Shown here piece after piece: positions 45,479 to 54,450 of a stretch of DNA of 64,000 nt (positions are counted from its first letter, which is position 1; each line of letters begins with the position of its first letter). This DNA is from Arthrobacter sp. UKPF54-2. Its GTDB lineage: Bacteria > Actinomycetota > Actinomycetes > Actinomycetales > Micrococcaceae. Location: positions 1,178,001-1,242,000 of the forward strand of contig NZ_CP040174.1 of NCBI RefSeq assembly GCF_007858535.1. Reading direction: 5' to 3'. The position numbers and the translations under genes were made by a program. The notes under the pieces are model-generated. The model searched no databases. It worked only from the letters and a program-made list of their open reading frames with translations, and was not told the origin of the DNA.

Positions 45479-47161
45479 GTGGCTCATATTGACGTTTCCG
45501 GCATCGACTACTTCCTCTCCGACGGCACCCAACTGCTCAACGGGGTGACGTTCAAGGTCCCGGACGGCACCAAAACGGCGCTGATCGGGCCCAACGGGAC
45601 GGGCAAAACCACGCTCTTCCGGATCATCGCCGGGGACCTCGTCCCGGACGAAGGCGTGATCGGCCGCTCCGGGAACATGGGCATCATGCGCCAATTCGTC
45701 GGCCAGGTCCGCGACGACTCCACCGTGCGCGACCTGCTGGTCTCCGCGGCGCCGCCCGCGCTGGCGGCCGCCGCGCGCGCTGTCGACGAGGCGGAACTGG
45801 CCATGGTGGAGCACGAAGACGAACCCACCCAGATGGCCTACGCTCAGGCAATCGTGGACTGGGGCGACGCCGGCGGGTACGACGTCGAAACCGTCTGGGA
45901 CGAGGTCTGCATGGCCGCGCTCGGCCTACCCTTCGACCGCGCCCAGCACCGGCCGGCGTCGAGCCTCTCCGGCGGTGAGCAGAAGCGGCTGGTGCTCGAG
46001 GCGCTGTTCGCCGGCCCGGACGAACTGCTGCTCCTGGACGAGCCGGACAACTACCTCGACGTCCCCGGCAAGCGCTGGCTCGAGGCGAAACTCAACGAGT
46101 CCAAGAAGACCGTGTTCTTCATCAGCCACGACCGCGAGCTGCTGAACAACGCCGCGGGCCGCATCGTGACGCTGGAACCGGGCATCAACGGCGCCGGCGC
46201 GTGGATCCACGGCGGCGGCTTCGGTTCCTACGTGGACGCCCGCGCGGACCGCAACGCCCGCTTCGAGGAGCTCCGCAAGCGCTGGGACGAGGAGCACGTG
46301 AAGCTCAAGGAACTCGTCAACATGTACAAAAACAAGGCCGCGTTCCGCTCCGACATGGCCAACCGGTACCACGCCGCGCAGACCCGGCTGGCGAAATTCC
46401 TCGAAGCCGGGCCGCCGGAGGCGTTGCCGATCGAGCAGAACGTCACCATGCGGCTCAAGGGCGGCCGCACCGCCAAGCGCGCCATCGTGGCGGAGAAGCT
46501 GGAGCTCACCGGGCTGATGAAGCCCTTCTCCACCGAAGTGTGGTTCGGCGACCGCGTGGGTGTGCTCGGCTCCAACGGTTCCGGCAAGAGCCACTTCCTG
46601 CGCCTGCTCGCGACTGGCGGCACGGACCCGGAACGCGAGCACCTGCCGGTGTCCGACGTCGAAATCGCCGAGGTCCCGCACGAGGGCACGGTGAAACTTG
46701 GCGCCCGGATCCGGCCCGGCTTCTTCGCCCAGACGCACGTCCGGCCCGACCTGCTGGGCAAGACCCTGCTGGAGATCCTGCACCGCGGCGACGAACACCG
46801 CTCCGGGCTCGGCCGCGAGGCGGCCGCCGGAGCCCTGGACGGCTACGGCCTGGCCTCCCAGTCGGAGCAGAAGTACGAATCCCTCTCCGGCGGCCAGCAG
46901 GCCCGGTTCCAGATCCTGCTGCTGCAGCTCTCCGGCGCCACCCTGCTGCTGCTCGACGAGCCAACGGACAACCTGGACCTGCACTCGGCCGAGGCGCTGG
47001 AGCGGGCCATCGACCACTTCGAGGGAACGGTCCTGGCCGTCACCCACGACCGCTGGTTCGCCCGCACCTTCGACCGCTTCCTGGTCTTTGGCTCCGACGG
47101 CAATGTCTACGAATCCGCCGAGCCGGTCTGGGACGAGAAGCGCGTCGAGCGCGCCCGCTGA
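45479..47161 (+). CDS. ABC-F family ATPase
   Basis: A 560-residue soluble protein with two ATPase domains and no membrane segments. Domain 1 has Walker A GPNGTGKTT and signature SLSGGEQKR; domain 2 has GSNGSGKSH and SLSGGQQAR, each followed by a Walker B (LLLLDEP). The charged linker (about residues 250-305) is the ribosome-contacting P-site tRNA interaction motif region. ABC-F proteins act on ribosomes as translation factors or antibiotic-protection proteins; which applies here is not determinable. Start GTG 45479 follows GGGAGG. Confidence 0.9.
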   Translation: MAHIDVSGIDYFLSDGTQLLNGVTFKVPDGTKTALIGPNGTGKTTLFRIIAGDLVPDEGVIGRSGNMGIMRQFVGQVRDDSTVRDLLVSAAPPALAAAARAVDEAELAMVEHEDEPTQMAYAQAIVDWGDAGGYDVETVWDEVCMAALGLPFDRAQHRPASSLSGGEQKRLVLEALFAGPDELLLLDEPDNYLDVPGKRWLEAKLNESKKTVFFISHDRELLNNAAGRIVTLEPGINGAGAWIHGGGFGSYVDARADRNARFEELRKRWDEEHVKLKELVNMYKNKAAFRSDMANRYHAAQTRLAKFLEAGPPEALPIEQNVTMRLKGGRTAKRAIVAEKLELTGLMKPFSTEVWFGDRVGVLGSNGSGKSHFLRLLATGGTDPEREHLPVSDVEIAEVPHEGTVKLGARIRPGFFAQTHVRPDLLGKTLLEILHRGDEHRSGLGREAAAGALDGYGLASQSEQKYESLSGGQQARFQILLLQLSGATLLLLDEPTDNLDLHSAEALERAIDHFEGTVLAVTHDRWFARTFDRFLVFGSDGNVYESAEPVWDEKRVERAR

Positions 47162-47191
47162 GACGGCAGACCCAGTGGAAGCAGTGATCGT

Positions 47192-48379
47192 ATGACAGGC
47201 ACCACGACCGCCGCCTCGCTGAAGGCCGCCGCCGCGGCGACCTTCCTGGTCTTTGGCATCAACGGACTGGTCTTCGCCAGCTGGGCCGCCCGGATCCCCG
47301 CGGTGACCGAGATCCTACAGATCAGTTCGGGACAGATGGGCACCCTGCTGCTGTGCGTCGCGGTGGGCTCGCTGATCGCCCTGCCGACGGCCGGCGCGGT
47401 GGTGGGCCGGATCGGCACCGCCAACACGGTCCGCGCGGCCGGCATCCTGGCAGCGGCCGCGGGCGTCGGCATCGCGCTGTCCCTCAACGCCGGTTCCATT
47501 GCCGGAACCGCGGTGTCACTCTTCTTCTTTGGCATTGGCATCGGCCTCTGGGACGTCTCGCAGAACATTGAAGGCGCCGACGTCGAACACCGGCTGGGCC
47601 GGACCATCATGCCTCAGTTCCACGCCGCGTTCAGCGGCGGCGCCTTTGTGGGCGCACTGGTAGGCGCGGGGCTCTCCACGCTGGGCGTGGGGCTCGCGGC
47701 GCACCTGCTGGTCATCGCCGTCATTGTGGCCGCCGCCGCGTTGATGGCGCCGCGCTACTTCCTGCCACACGTTCCGGCGGCGGTTCCGGCCGAGGGCGCC
47801 GCCAAGCCTCCCCGCGCCGTGTCGGCCTGGCGCGACGGCCGGACGCTGCTGATCGGCGCCGTCGTCCTCGGAGCCACCCTGACCGAGGGTGCCGGCAACG
47901 ACTGGATCGCCAAGGCCGCCGTGGACGGCCTGGGCGCCGAACAGTCCGCCGGCGCCCTGCTGTTCGCGGTCTTTGTGCTGGCGATGACGGCCATGCGCTT
48001 CTTCGGCGGACGGGCGATCGACGTGTACGGCCGGGTGGCGGTGCTGCGGGCCAGCATGGCCGCCGCAGCCGCCGGACTGGGACTCTTTGTCCTGGCCGGC
48101 AACCTCTGGCTGGCCACCGCCGGCGCGGCGTTGTGGGGCGTCGGCGCCGCCCTCGCGTTCCCGATGGGGATGTCCGCCGCCGCCGACGACCCGAAGCACG
48201 CCGCGGCCCGGGTGTCGGTGGTCTCCACGATCGGGTATGTCGCGTTCCTGGCGGGTCCGCCGCTGCTGGGCTACCTCGGCGACCTGACCGGAATCCGGCT
48301 GGCGCTGCTCGCTATCGGGGCGCCGATTCTGGGGGCGCTGCTGCTCGCCGGCGCCGCGAGGCCCTTGCGCGCCAGCTGA
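47192..48379 (+). CDS. MFS transporter
   Basis: A 395-residue permease with about 12 membrane helices. The opening FLVFGINGLVFASWAARIP and the segment WDVSQNIEGADVEHRLGR resemble the YbjJ/FucP-like branch often annotated as sugar or drug permeases. No substrate can be assigned. ATG 47192 follows GGAAG. The last 68 bases overlap the 3' end of the convergent PAP2 gene. Confidence 0.85.
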   Translation: MTGTTTAASLKAAAAATFLVFGINGLVFASWAARIPAVTEILQISSGQMGTLLLCVAVGSLIALPTAGAVVGRIGTANTVRAAGILAAAAGVGIALSLNAGSIAGTAVSLFFFGIGIGLWDVSQNIEGADVEHRLGRTIMPQFHAAFSGGAFVGALVGAGLSTLGVGLAAHLLVIAVIVAAAALMAPRYFLPHVPAAVPAEGAAKPPRAVSAWRDGRTLLIGAVVLGATLTEGAGNDWIAKAAVDGLGAEQSAGALLFAVFVLAMTAMRFFGGRAIDVYGRVAVLRASMAAAAAGLGLFVLAGNLWLATAGAALWGVGAALAFPMGMSAAADDPKHAAARVSVVSTIGYVAFLAGPPLLGYLGDLTGIRLALLAIGAPILGALLLAGAARPLRAS

Positions 48380-49028
48380 GCAGCCGGCGGGCGTCGGTGT
48401 TCTCACTGACGCAGCTCCCCTGCCAGCCGAGCCAGAGCAGCAGCACCAGCGGCACCGCGAGGCACAGGGCGCCGACCGTGTCCGTCAGCCAGTGCGCCGA
48501 CAGGTACGTCCTGCTGATCATCATGGCCACGGTTCCCGCCCCGGCGGCCAGCCAGACCCAGGCCTTCGCCATCAGCAGGGCCAGCACCAGGACAAACGCC
48601 GCGGTGGTGGCCACGTGCCCCGAGGGGAAGGAGCCGGTGTCGGTCAGGACCACCGTGTTGGGCGGCCGTTCGCGCTGCAGGGCGGCTTTGAGCAACTGTG
48701 TCGCCACAAGCACGGCCACCCCGGCCGCAGCGCTGAAGACGGCGGCCCGCGGACGCCGCCGGGCCAGGAGGGCCACCACCAGCAGCCCATGCAGCACCAG
48801 CACGCCGCGGTAACCGGCGATATTCAGGAACGCGTTGATGCCGTCCCAGAACGGGCTGCGCAGGCCCGTGATGAACCCGGCCCAGGCGTGGTCGAGGCCC
48901 AGGAACGGGGGCCTGGCGACGTCGGCGAGCAGCATCCCGCCCAGCACCGCCGCGACGGTCAGCATCGCGGTACTGGCCGCGAGAAGGCGGCCCGTGGGAA
49001 CACGCCGGGGATCCAGCACTCGGGTCAT
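48312..49028 (-). CDS. PAP2-family membrane phosphatase
   Basis: A 238-residue membrane phosphatase with about six helices and the three PAP2 motifs: KAALQRERPP, PSGH and SRTYLSAHWLTD. Such enzymes dephosphorylate lipid pyrophosphates (for example undecaprenyl-PP) or phosphatidic acid. The last 23 residues are Arg/Ala-rich and arise from the overlap with the convergent MFS gene. Start ATG 49028 follows GAGG. It is divergent from another PAP2 gene 38 bases away. Confidence 0.88.
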   Translation of the reverse strand: MTRVLDPRRVPTGRLLAASTAMLTVAAVLGGMLLADVARPPFLGLDHAWAGFITGLRSPFWDGINAFLNIAGYRGVLVLHGLLVVALLARRRPRAAVFSAAAGVAVLVATQLLKAALQRERPPNTVVLTDTGSFPSGHVATTAAFVLVLALLMAKAWVWLAAGAGTVAMMISRTYLSAHWLTDTVGALCLAVPLVLLLWLGWQGSCVSENTDARRLLSWRARASRRRRAAAPPESAPR

Positions 49029-49054
49029 CGCCTCATCCTAGCGGCGCTCCGCAG

Positions 49055-49060
49055 TAGGCT
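49055..49060 (+). promoter_or_regulatory. Likely -10 element, leaderless PAP2-lipid kinase gene
   Basis: TAGGCT, six bases before ATG 49067. Confidence 0.45.
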
Positions 49061-49066
49061 GGGGAA

Positions 49067-50569
49067 ATGCGAAGCATGCTGAGAAAAGCGCCGGGCCGGT
49101 TCGAAAAGCTGGACCGGAAGCTGGTCCGGGCCGTGTCCGGCCTGCCCGGCGGGGGCCACGACGATTTTTTCCGGCGCCTCTCCGCCGCCGCCAACAACGG
49201 CAAGCTCTGGTTCGGGATCGCCGCCGTCATGGCACTCTTTCCCGGCAGGACCCGGCGGGCGGCCCTGCACGGCGTCCTGGCCCAGGGTGTGGCCTCCGCC
49301 GTGACCAACCTGGTGTTCAAGACCCTGCTGCCGCGGGCCCGCCCGCTGCCCGAACACCTGCCGGTCTTCCGCTTCGTCCACCCGCAGCCGACGAGTTCCT
49401 CGATGCCCTCCGGGCACTCCGCCTCGGCCGCGGCCTTCGCCCTTGGCGTGGGGCTGGTCCGGCCCGCGCTGGGCGCCGCCGTGGCGCCGGTCGCGGCCGG
49501 GGTGGCGTACTCCCGCGTCCACACCGGGGCGCACTGGCCCTCCGATGTCTTCTTCGGCTCCGCGATCGGGGCCGGAGCGGCGCTCGTGACGCGGAAGTGG
49601 TGGCCGGTGCGGCCACCGTTCCCCGCGGTCCAGCGCACTCCCGTGCCTGCCCCCGCGCTGCCCGACGGCGAGGGGCTCGGCATCGCCGTCAACACCTTGG
49701 GCGGTTCTTACGCCGAGGAAACAGTGGACGCCCTGCAAGAAGTATTCCCAAAGGCGTATATAAAGGAGATCGGTCCGGACGAGGACGTCGCGGACGAGAT
49801 CGAGGCGGTGGCGACCCGGCCCGGCGTCGTTGCCCTCGGTGTGTGGGGCGGAGACGGGACGGTGGGCACCGCGGCCGCGGCCGCCGTCGAACACTCCATC
49901 CCGCTCCTGGTGCTGCCCGGCGGCACTTTGAACCACTTTGCCCGCGACGCCGGCACACCCACCCTGCAGATCGCCGTCGACGCCGCCAGCAACGGTGAGG
50001 CGGCGCGGGCCGACATCGGCCACGTTGCGGTGGAACGGGGGCTGCCCGAGAACCCCGAGAAACTCGAGATCACCATGCTGAACACCGCCAGCATCGGCCT
50101 CTACCCCAACCTCGTGCGGCGGCGGGAGCAGCTCCAGCCGGCCTTGGGGAAACCGCTGGCCGGCGTTGTCGCCATGTTCCGGACCTTCGCCGCAGGCACC
50201 CCCACCACCCTGGTGGTGGACGGCGTGCGGCACAAGCTCTGGATCCTCTACGTAGGCCGCGGCCGTTACTACCCGCGCGACCATGCGCCGCTCGTCCGCC
50301 CGGTGCTCGACGACGGTGTGCTGGACCTGCGCATGATCACCGCGGACGAGTCGTTCGCCCGCCTGCGCCTGCTGTGGGCCGTGCTGACCGGCACGGTGGC
50401 GACTTCGCGGATCACCCACCTGCGCGAAGCCAGCCGGATCCGGGTGGAACCGGCCGACTCGACCATGGTGCTGGCCGTGGACGGCGAGGTTATGCCGGCG
50501 GTCCGGGCCGTGGAGTTCTCGGTCAAGCACGGCGGGCTGGTCTACTACACCCCGCAGGCGGACGGCTGA
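49067..50569 (+). CDS. PAP2 phosphatase-diacylglycerol kinase fusion
   Basis: A 500-residue two-domain protein. Residues about 1-180 form a PAP2 domain (KTLLPRARP, SMPSGHSASAAAF, SRVHTGAHWPSD). Residues about 195-500 form a DAGK/sphingosine-kinase-like domain with the nucleotide loop VWGGDGTVGTAAAAA and LPGGTLNHFARD. One half removes a phosphate, the other adds one to a lipid, so the protein may interconvert lipid-phosphate species. This fusion is seen in other actinobacteria. TAGGCT six bases before the ATG and no ribosome binding site suggest a leaderless mRNA. The second in-frame ATG 49076 is possible. Confidence 0.9.
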   Translation: MRSMLRKAPGRFEKLDRKLVRAVSGLPGGGHDDFFRRLSAAANNGKLWFGIAAVMALFPGRTRRAALHGVLAQGVASAVTNLVFKTLLPRARPLPEHLPVFRFVHPQPTSSSMPSGHSASAAAFALGVGLVRPALGAAVAPVAAGVAYSRVHTGAHWPSDVFFGSAIGAGAALVTRKWWPVRPPFPAVQRTPVPAPALPDGEGLGIAVNTLGGSYAEETVDALQEVFPKAYIKEIGPDEDVADEIEAVATRPGVVALGVWGGDGTVGTAAAAAVEHSIPLLVLPGGTLNHFARDAGTPTLQIAVDAASNGEAARADIGHVAVERGLPENPEKLEITMLNTASIGLYPNLVRRREQLQPALGKPLAGVVAMFRTFAAGTPTTLVVDGVRHKLWILYVGRGRYYPRDHAPLVRPVLDDGVLDLRMITADESFARLRLLWAVLTGTVATSRITHLREASRIRVEPADSTMVLAVDGEVMPAVRAVEFSVKHGGLVYYTPQADG

Positions 50570-50695
50570 CCGCGGCCCGTCCCTTGGGGCCGACCCTGAT
50601 TCGCCCCTGAATCATCCCTGAAAACGGCGAATTCGCGGCCCGGCCTCGGTAGCGTGGTGCGTACACAACCACACGCTACGTAAAGGAACGCTTCC

Positions 50696-51634
50696 ATGAT
50701 CGAAGCACGAGGCCTGACGAAGGTGTACGGCGAAAAAACCGCCGTCGCCGGCGTCAATTTCACCGTCGAAGCCGGCCGGGTCACCGGCTTCCTGGGACCC
50801 AACGGCGCCGGCAAGTCCACCACCATGCGCATGATCATGGGGCTGGACCGGCCGACGTCGGGCTCCGTCACGGTCAACGGGGTGCCCTTCAGCCGCCACC
50901 GCGCGCCGCTGCGGGACGTCGGGGCGCTGCTGGACGCCAAGGCGGTCCACACCAGCCGCTCAGCGTACAACCACCTGCTGGCCATGGCCGCCACACACAG
51001 CATTCCGAAAAAACGGGTACACGAGGTCATCGAAATGACCGGGCTGGCCGAGGTGGCCAGGAAAAAAGTCGGCGGCTTCTCGCTCGGCATGGGCCAGCGG
51101 CTGGGGATTGCCGCGGCTTTGCTCGGCGACCCGCAGACCGTCATCCTCGACGAGCCGGTCAACGGCCTTGACCCGGAAGGTGTGGTCTGGGTCCGCAACC
51201 TGGTCAAATACCTGGCCTCCGAAGGCCGCACCGTGTTCCTCTCCAGCCACTTGATGAGCGAAATGGCCGTCACCGCGGACCACCTGATTGTGATCGGCCG
51301 CGGCAGGATCATCGCGGACGCACCGATCCAGGAGATCGTCAACGGCACGGGCCAAAACCGCACCCGGGTCCGCACCGACCAGCCGGAGCAGCTGGTGCGC
51401 CTCCTGGCCGGAACCGGCGTCTCCGTGGAGGCCCAGGACAACGAACTCCTGGAGGTCAAGGGACTGGAGCCGCGCCGCATCGCCCGGACCGCGCTCGACA
51501 ACCACGTCATGATCTACGAACTCACCCCGCTCCAGGCCAGCCTCGAGGAGGCCTACATGGAGCTGACCAAGGATGAGGTCGAATACCACTCGCTGATCAC
51601 CACGGGCGCCAGCGCCCAGGCCGGAGGCCACTAA
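50696..51634 (+). CDS. ABC transporter ATP-binding protein (DrrA/NatA type)
   Basis: A 312-residue ATPase with Walker A GPNGAGKST, the signature FSLGMGQRLG, Walker B ILDEPVNGLDP and His-switch SSHL. A C-terminal extension of about 90 residues is typical of drug- or bacitracin-type exporters (CcmA/NatA/DrrA class). Start ATG 50696 follows AAAGGAA. It overlaps nothing and is followed after three bases by its permease, with which it forms an operon closed by the palindrome at 52556-52585. Confidence 0.92.
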   Translation: MIEARGLTKVYGEKTAVAGVNFTVEAGRVTGFLGPNGAGKSTTMRMIMGLDRPTSGSVTVNGVPFSRHRAPLRDVGALLDAKAVHTSRSAYNHLLAMAATHSIPKKRVHEVIEMTGLAEVARKKVGGFSLGMGQRLGIAAALLGDPQTVILDEPVNGLDPEGVVWVRNLVKYLASEGRTVFLSSHLMSEMAVTADHLIVIGRGRIIADAPIQEIVNGTGQNRTRVRTDQPEQLVRLLAGTGVSVEAQDNELLEVKGLEPRRIARTALDNHVMIYELTPLQASLEEAYMELTKDEVEYHSLITTGASAQAGGH

Positions 51635-51637
51635 GCC

Positions 51638-52543
51638 ATGAGCTCGACCACACTCGAACCCACCCCGTCCCGCCGCGGGGCGCACTCCGGCGCAGCCAAC
51701 AACCAGGCCGGCAACCGGGCCGGCGAGGGCCTGAGCACCGGCCCCGGCCCTAGCTTCGCCCGGGTGCTCAACTCCGAATTCATCAAATTCCGCACCCTCC
51801 TGTCCACCCTGATCCTGCTGGGCGCCACCATCGCCGTCATTGTGGGGGTCGGCGCCCTTGCCGCCTGGGGAATCGGCCAGGCCCTGCAGGCCTCCGGCAC
51901 CGATCCGCGGCGCTCCGCCGCACTGGCTGCCCAGGGCGACATCGCCGCCGCGGCGCCCAGCGCGGGCATCTCCTTTGCCCAACTGATCCTCGGCTCGCTG
52001 GCCGTGCTGATCATCAGTTCCGAGTTCACCACCGGAATGGCCCGGTCCACGTTTATGGCCGTGCCGAAACGGATCCCGGCCTTCATTGCCAAACTCCTCG
52101 TCGTCACCGTTGCCGCGTTCCTTGTCACCGCACTCTCGCTCTACCTCGCCGGCCTCGTGGCGGTACCGATCTTCGACCAGTATGGCCACACCCTCGACGT
52201 CTCCAGCGGCCACTACTACCGGACCCTGCTGATCAGCAGCGCGTACGTGGCCGCCGTCGCCGCGATTGGGCTGGCCCTGGGCGCCTTGCTGCGCAACTCG
52301 GCCGGCGGCATCATGAGCCTTGTCGGCATCTTCTTTGTGCTCCCGATCGCGCTGCAGATCATCCAAGGCGACTTCGTCAAGGAACTGCGCAAGTTCATCC
52401 CCGACAACACGCTGGCCCCGATGACCGCCGCCGAGCACCTACCGGACACCCTTGAAGCCTGGCAGGCGGCCCTGGTGCTGGGCGCCTGGGTGCTCATCCC
52501 GGTGCTGCTGGCCGGATACCTGCTCAAGAAGCGGGACGTCTAG
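51638..52543 (+). CDS. ABC transporter permease (ABC-2 type)
   Basis: A 301-residue permease with a Gly/Ala-rich hydrophilic N-terminus (about 40 residues) and six hydrophobic segments from about residue 60 to the C-terminus. It contains the SSEFTTGMARSTF motif common to ABC-2 permeases of this class. ATG 51638 is preceded by GGAGG and lies three bases after the ATPase stop. Substrate unknown; resistance or lipid export are possibilities. Confidence 0.88.
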   Translation: MSSTTLEPTPSRRGAHSGAANNQAGNRAGEGLSTGPGPSFARVLNSEFIKFRTLLSTLILLGATIAVIVGVGALAAWGIGQALQASGTDPRRSAALAAQGDIAAAAPSAGISFAQLILGSLAVLIISSEFTTGMARSTFMAVPKRIPAFIAKLLVVTVAAFLVTALSLYLAGLVAVPIFDQYGHTLDVSSGHYYRTLLISSAYVAAVAAIGLALGALLRNSAGGIMSLVGIFFVLPIALQIIQGDFVKELRKFIPDNTLAPMTAAEHLPDTLEAWQAALVLGAWVLIPVLLAGYLLKKRDV

Positions 52544-52555
52544 TCGGGCCAGCCC

Positions 52556-52585
52556 GGTCGGGGCAGGCCGCGGCCTGCCCCGACC
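52556..52585 (+). terminator. 30-base perfect palindrome after the ABC operon
   Basis: Bases 52556-52585 equal their own reverse complement. The palindrome starts 12 bases after the permease stop and is followed by CCCAAA, without a T-run. Probably a terminator or a factor-dependent 3' end. Confidence 0.6.
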
Positions 52586-52835
52586 CCAAACGGGTAGGCA
52601 GAACAGTGGTTTCCGGCACATTTCAGAATTGCCCGTGAGGCAACAGGTTTTGCCACTCGGGCCCTCCCACTGGAGATTCGCCCCAAAACAGGCGGCGTAA
52701 TCTGTGGGCCTGCACAGAACATGGCCGTTCTTTTGCCGTCTAGGGTGAAACGACATTGTGGTCCGCCGCACATCCGGCCCCGGCTCCGCCGGGCACGGAG
52801 CGCGGGCCGACACCACCAACGAAGGACGGCGCTTC

Positions 52836-54263
52836 ATGCAGGCTGACCAGCAACTCTCCAAATCCCTGAAACCCCGGCATCTGTCCATGATCGCCATTGC
52901 CGGCGTGATCGGCGCCGGGCTCTTCGTCGGCTCCGGCGCGGCCATCCAGCAGGCCGGCCCGGGCATCCTCGTCGCCTACCTGGCCGCAGGCCTCGTGGTC
53001 ATCCTGGTTATGCGGATGCTCGGCGAAATGGCGGCGGCGAACCCGGAAACCGGCTCGTTCTCGACCTACGCCGACAAGGCGCTGGGCCGCTGGGCCGGCT
53101 TCAGCATCGGCTGGCTCTACGCCTGGTTCTGGATCATCGTGCTCGGCATCGAGGCCACGGCGGGAGCGGCCATCATGCACCGCTGGGTCCCCGGCATCGA
53201 CCAGTGGGTCTGGGCCTTGATCCTCATGGTGCTCCTGACCCTGACCAACCTCGGGTCGGTGAAGTCCTACGGCGAGTTCGAGTTCTGGTTCGCCTCCATC
53301 AAGGTCGCCGCGATTGTGCTGTTCCTGCTCTTCGGCGCCGCCGCCATCCTCGGCCTGATCCCCGGCGTCCCGGCCCCCGGCCTGGACAACCTGACCGGCA
53401 AGGGCGGCTTTATGCCCAACGGCCCCGGCGCCGTGCTGGCCGGCATCCTGGTGGTCGTCTTCTCCTTCTTCGGCGCCGAAATCGCCACCATTGCCGCCGG
53501 CGAATCCGAGAACCCGGTCGACGCCGTCAAAAAGGCCGTCAAGTCCACGGTCTGGCGCATCCTGGTGTTCTACATCGGCTCGATCGCCATCGTGGTGACC
53601 CTGCTGCCGTGGAACTCGGCCTCCGTGGCGAAGAGCCCCTACGTCGCCGTCATCGAACTCTTCGGCATCCCCGGCGCCGGAACCATCATGGACATCGTGG
53701 TGCTGACCTCCGTGCTCTCGTGCCTCAACTCGGGCCTCTACACCGCCAGCCGCATGCTGTTCTCGCTCTCCCGCCGCGGAGACGCGCCCCGGTCCTGGAT
53801 GCGGATCTCCAAGCGCGGTGTCCCGGCCGGCGCCGTGCTCGCCTCCACCGTGGTGGGCTTTATCACCGTTGGCCTGAACTACATTGCCCCGGACACCGTC
53901 TTCCTCTTCCTGGTCAACACCTCCGGGGCCATCGCCCTGTTCGTCTGGCTGGTCATTTCCGTTTCCCAGCTGATCCTGCGGCGCCGCATGGGCGCTACCG
54001 CCCGGGAGCTGGAGCTGAAGATGTGGCTCTTCCCGTACCTGACCTGGGTCGCGATCATCAGCATCGTCGCGCTGCTGGTGGGCATGGTGGTGCTCGAATC
54101 CACCCGGGAATCGCTGCTGCTCTCCCTCGCCCTGGCCGCCGTCGTGGTCGGAATCGGGCTGTGGCGCTACCGCAAGCACGGCGCCGCCACTGCGGAGCCC
54201 CAGGGCCAGCTGGCCGAGGCCCCCAGCGAGCAAGCCGCCGCCGGCGTCGGGTCGGCGTTGTAG
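52836..54263 (+). CDS. Amino acid permease (APC superfamily, AAT type)
   Basis: A 475-residue permease with 12 membrane helices. It opens with LKPRHLSMIAIAGVIGAGLFVGSG, the sodium-independent amino-acid permease signature, and contains FFGAEIATIAAGESENP. The closest familiar relatives are GABA, aromatic amino acid and proline permeases (GabP/AroP/ProY), so the exact cargo is open. ATG 52836 follows GAAGGA; the in-frame extension to 52758 is unconserved. A large inverted repeat follows the stop. Confidence 0.9.
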   Translation: MQADQQLSKSLKPRHLSMIAIAGVIGAGLFVGSGAAIQQAGPGILVAYLAAGLVVILVMRMLGEMAAANPETGSFSTYADKALGRWAGFSIGWLYAWFWIIVLGIEATAGAAIMHRWVPGIDQWVWALILMVLLTLTNLGSVKSYGEFEFWFASIKVAAIVLFLLFGAAAILGLIPGVPAPGLDNLTGKGGFMPNGPGAVLAGILVVVFSFFGAEIATIAAGESENPVDAVKKAVKSTVWRILVFYIGSIAIVVTLLPWNSASVAKSPYVAVIELFGIPGAGTIMDIVVLTSVLSCLNSGLYTASRMLFSLSRRGDAPRSWMRISKRGVPAGAVLASTVVGFITVGLNYIAPDTVFLFLVNTSGAIALFVWLVISVSQLILRRRMGATARELELKMWLFPYLTWVAIISIVALLVGMVVLESTRESLLLSLALAAVVVGIGLWRYRKHGAATAEPQGQLAEAPSEQAAAGVGSAL

Positions 54264-54286
54264 CCCTCCCGGACTCGCCCCACCAC

Positions 54287-54367
54287 CGGACATGCCCAAC
54301 GCCGGCGGCCGCGGATGGACATATTGCCCATATGTCCATCGGCGGACGCCGCGGCAGGGCATGTCCG
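54287..54367. repeat. 81-base nested inverted repeat
   Basis: Outer 11-base arms CGGACATGCCC (54287-54297) and GGGCATGTCCG (54357-54367) enclose an inner 15-base stem (54309-54323 with 54331-54345, one mismatch) and 7-base loop. The segment between the outer and inner stems also partly pairs. It lies between the permease stop and the dioxygenase start. It may be a terminator, but there is no T-run. Confidence 0.7.
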
Positions 54368-54450
54368 ATGGTCTGCGGCCACACTGCGGCCACAGGGCGG
54401 CCACAGCGACGCCCTAGCCACGGCACAGCCCGGCGCGGTTGCATGGGGGC

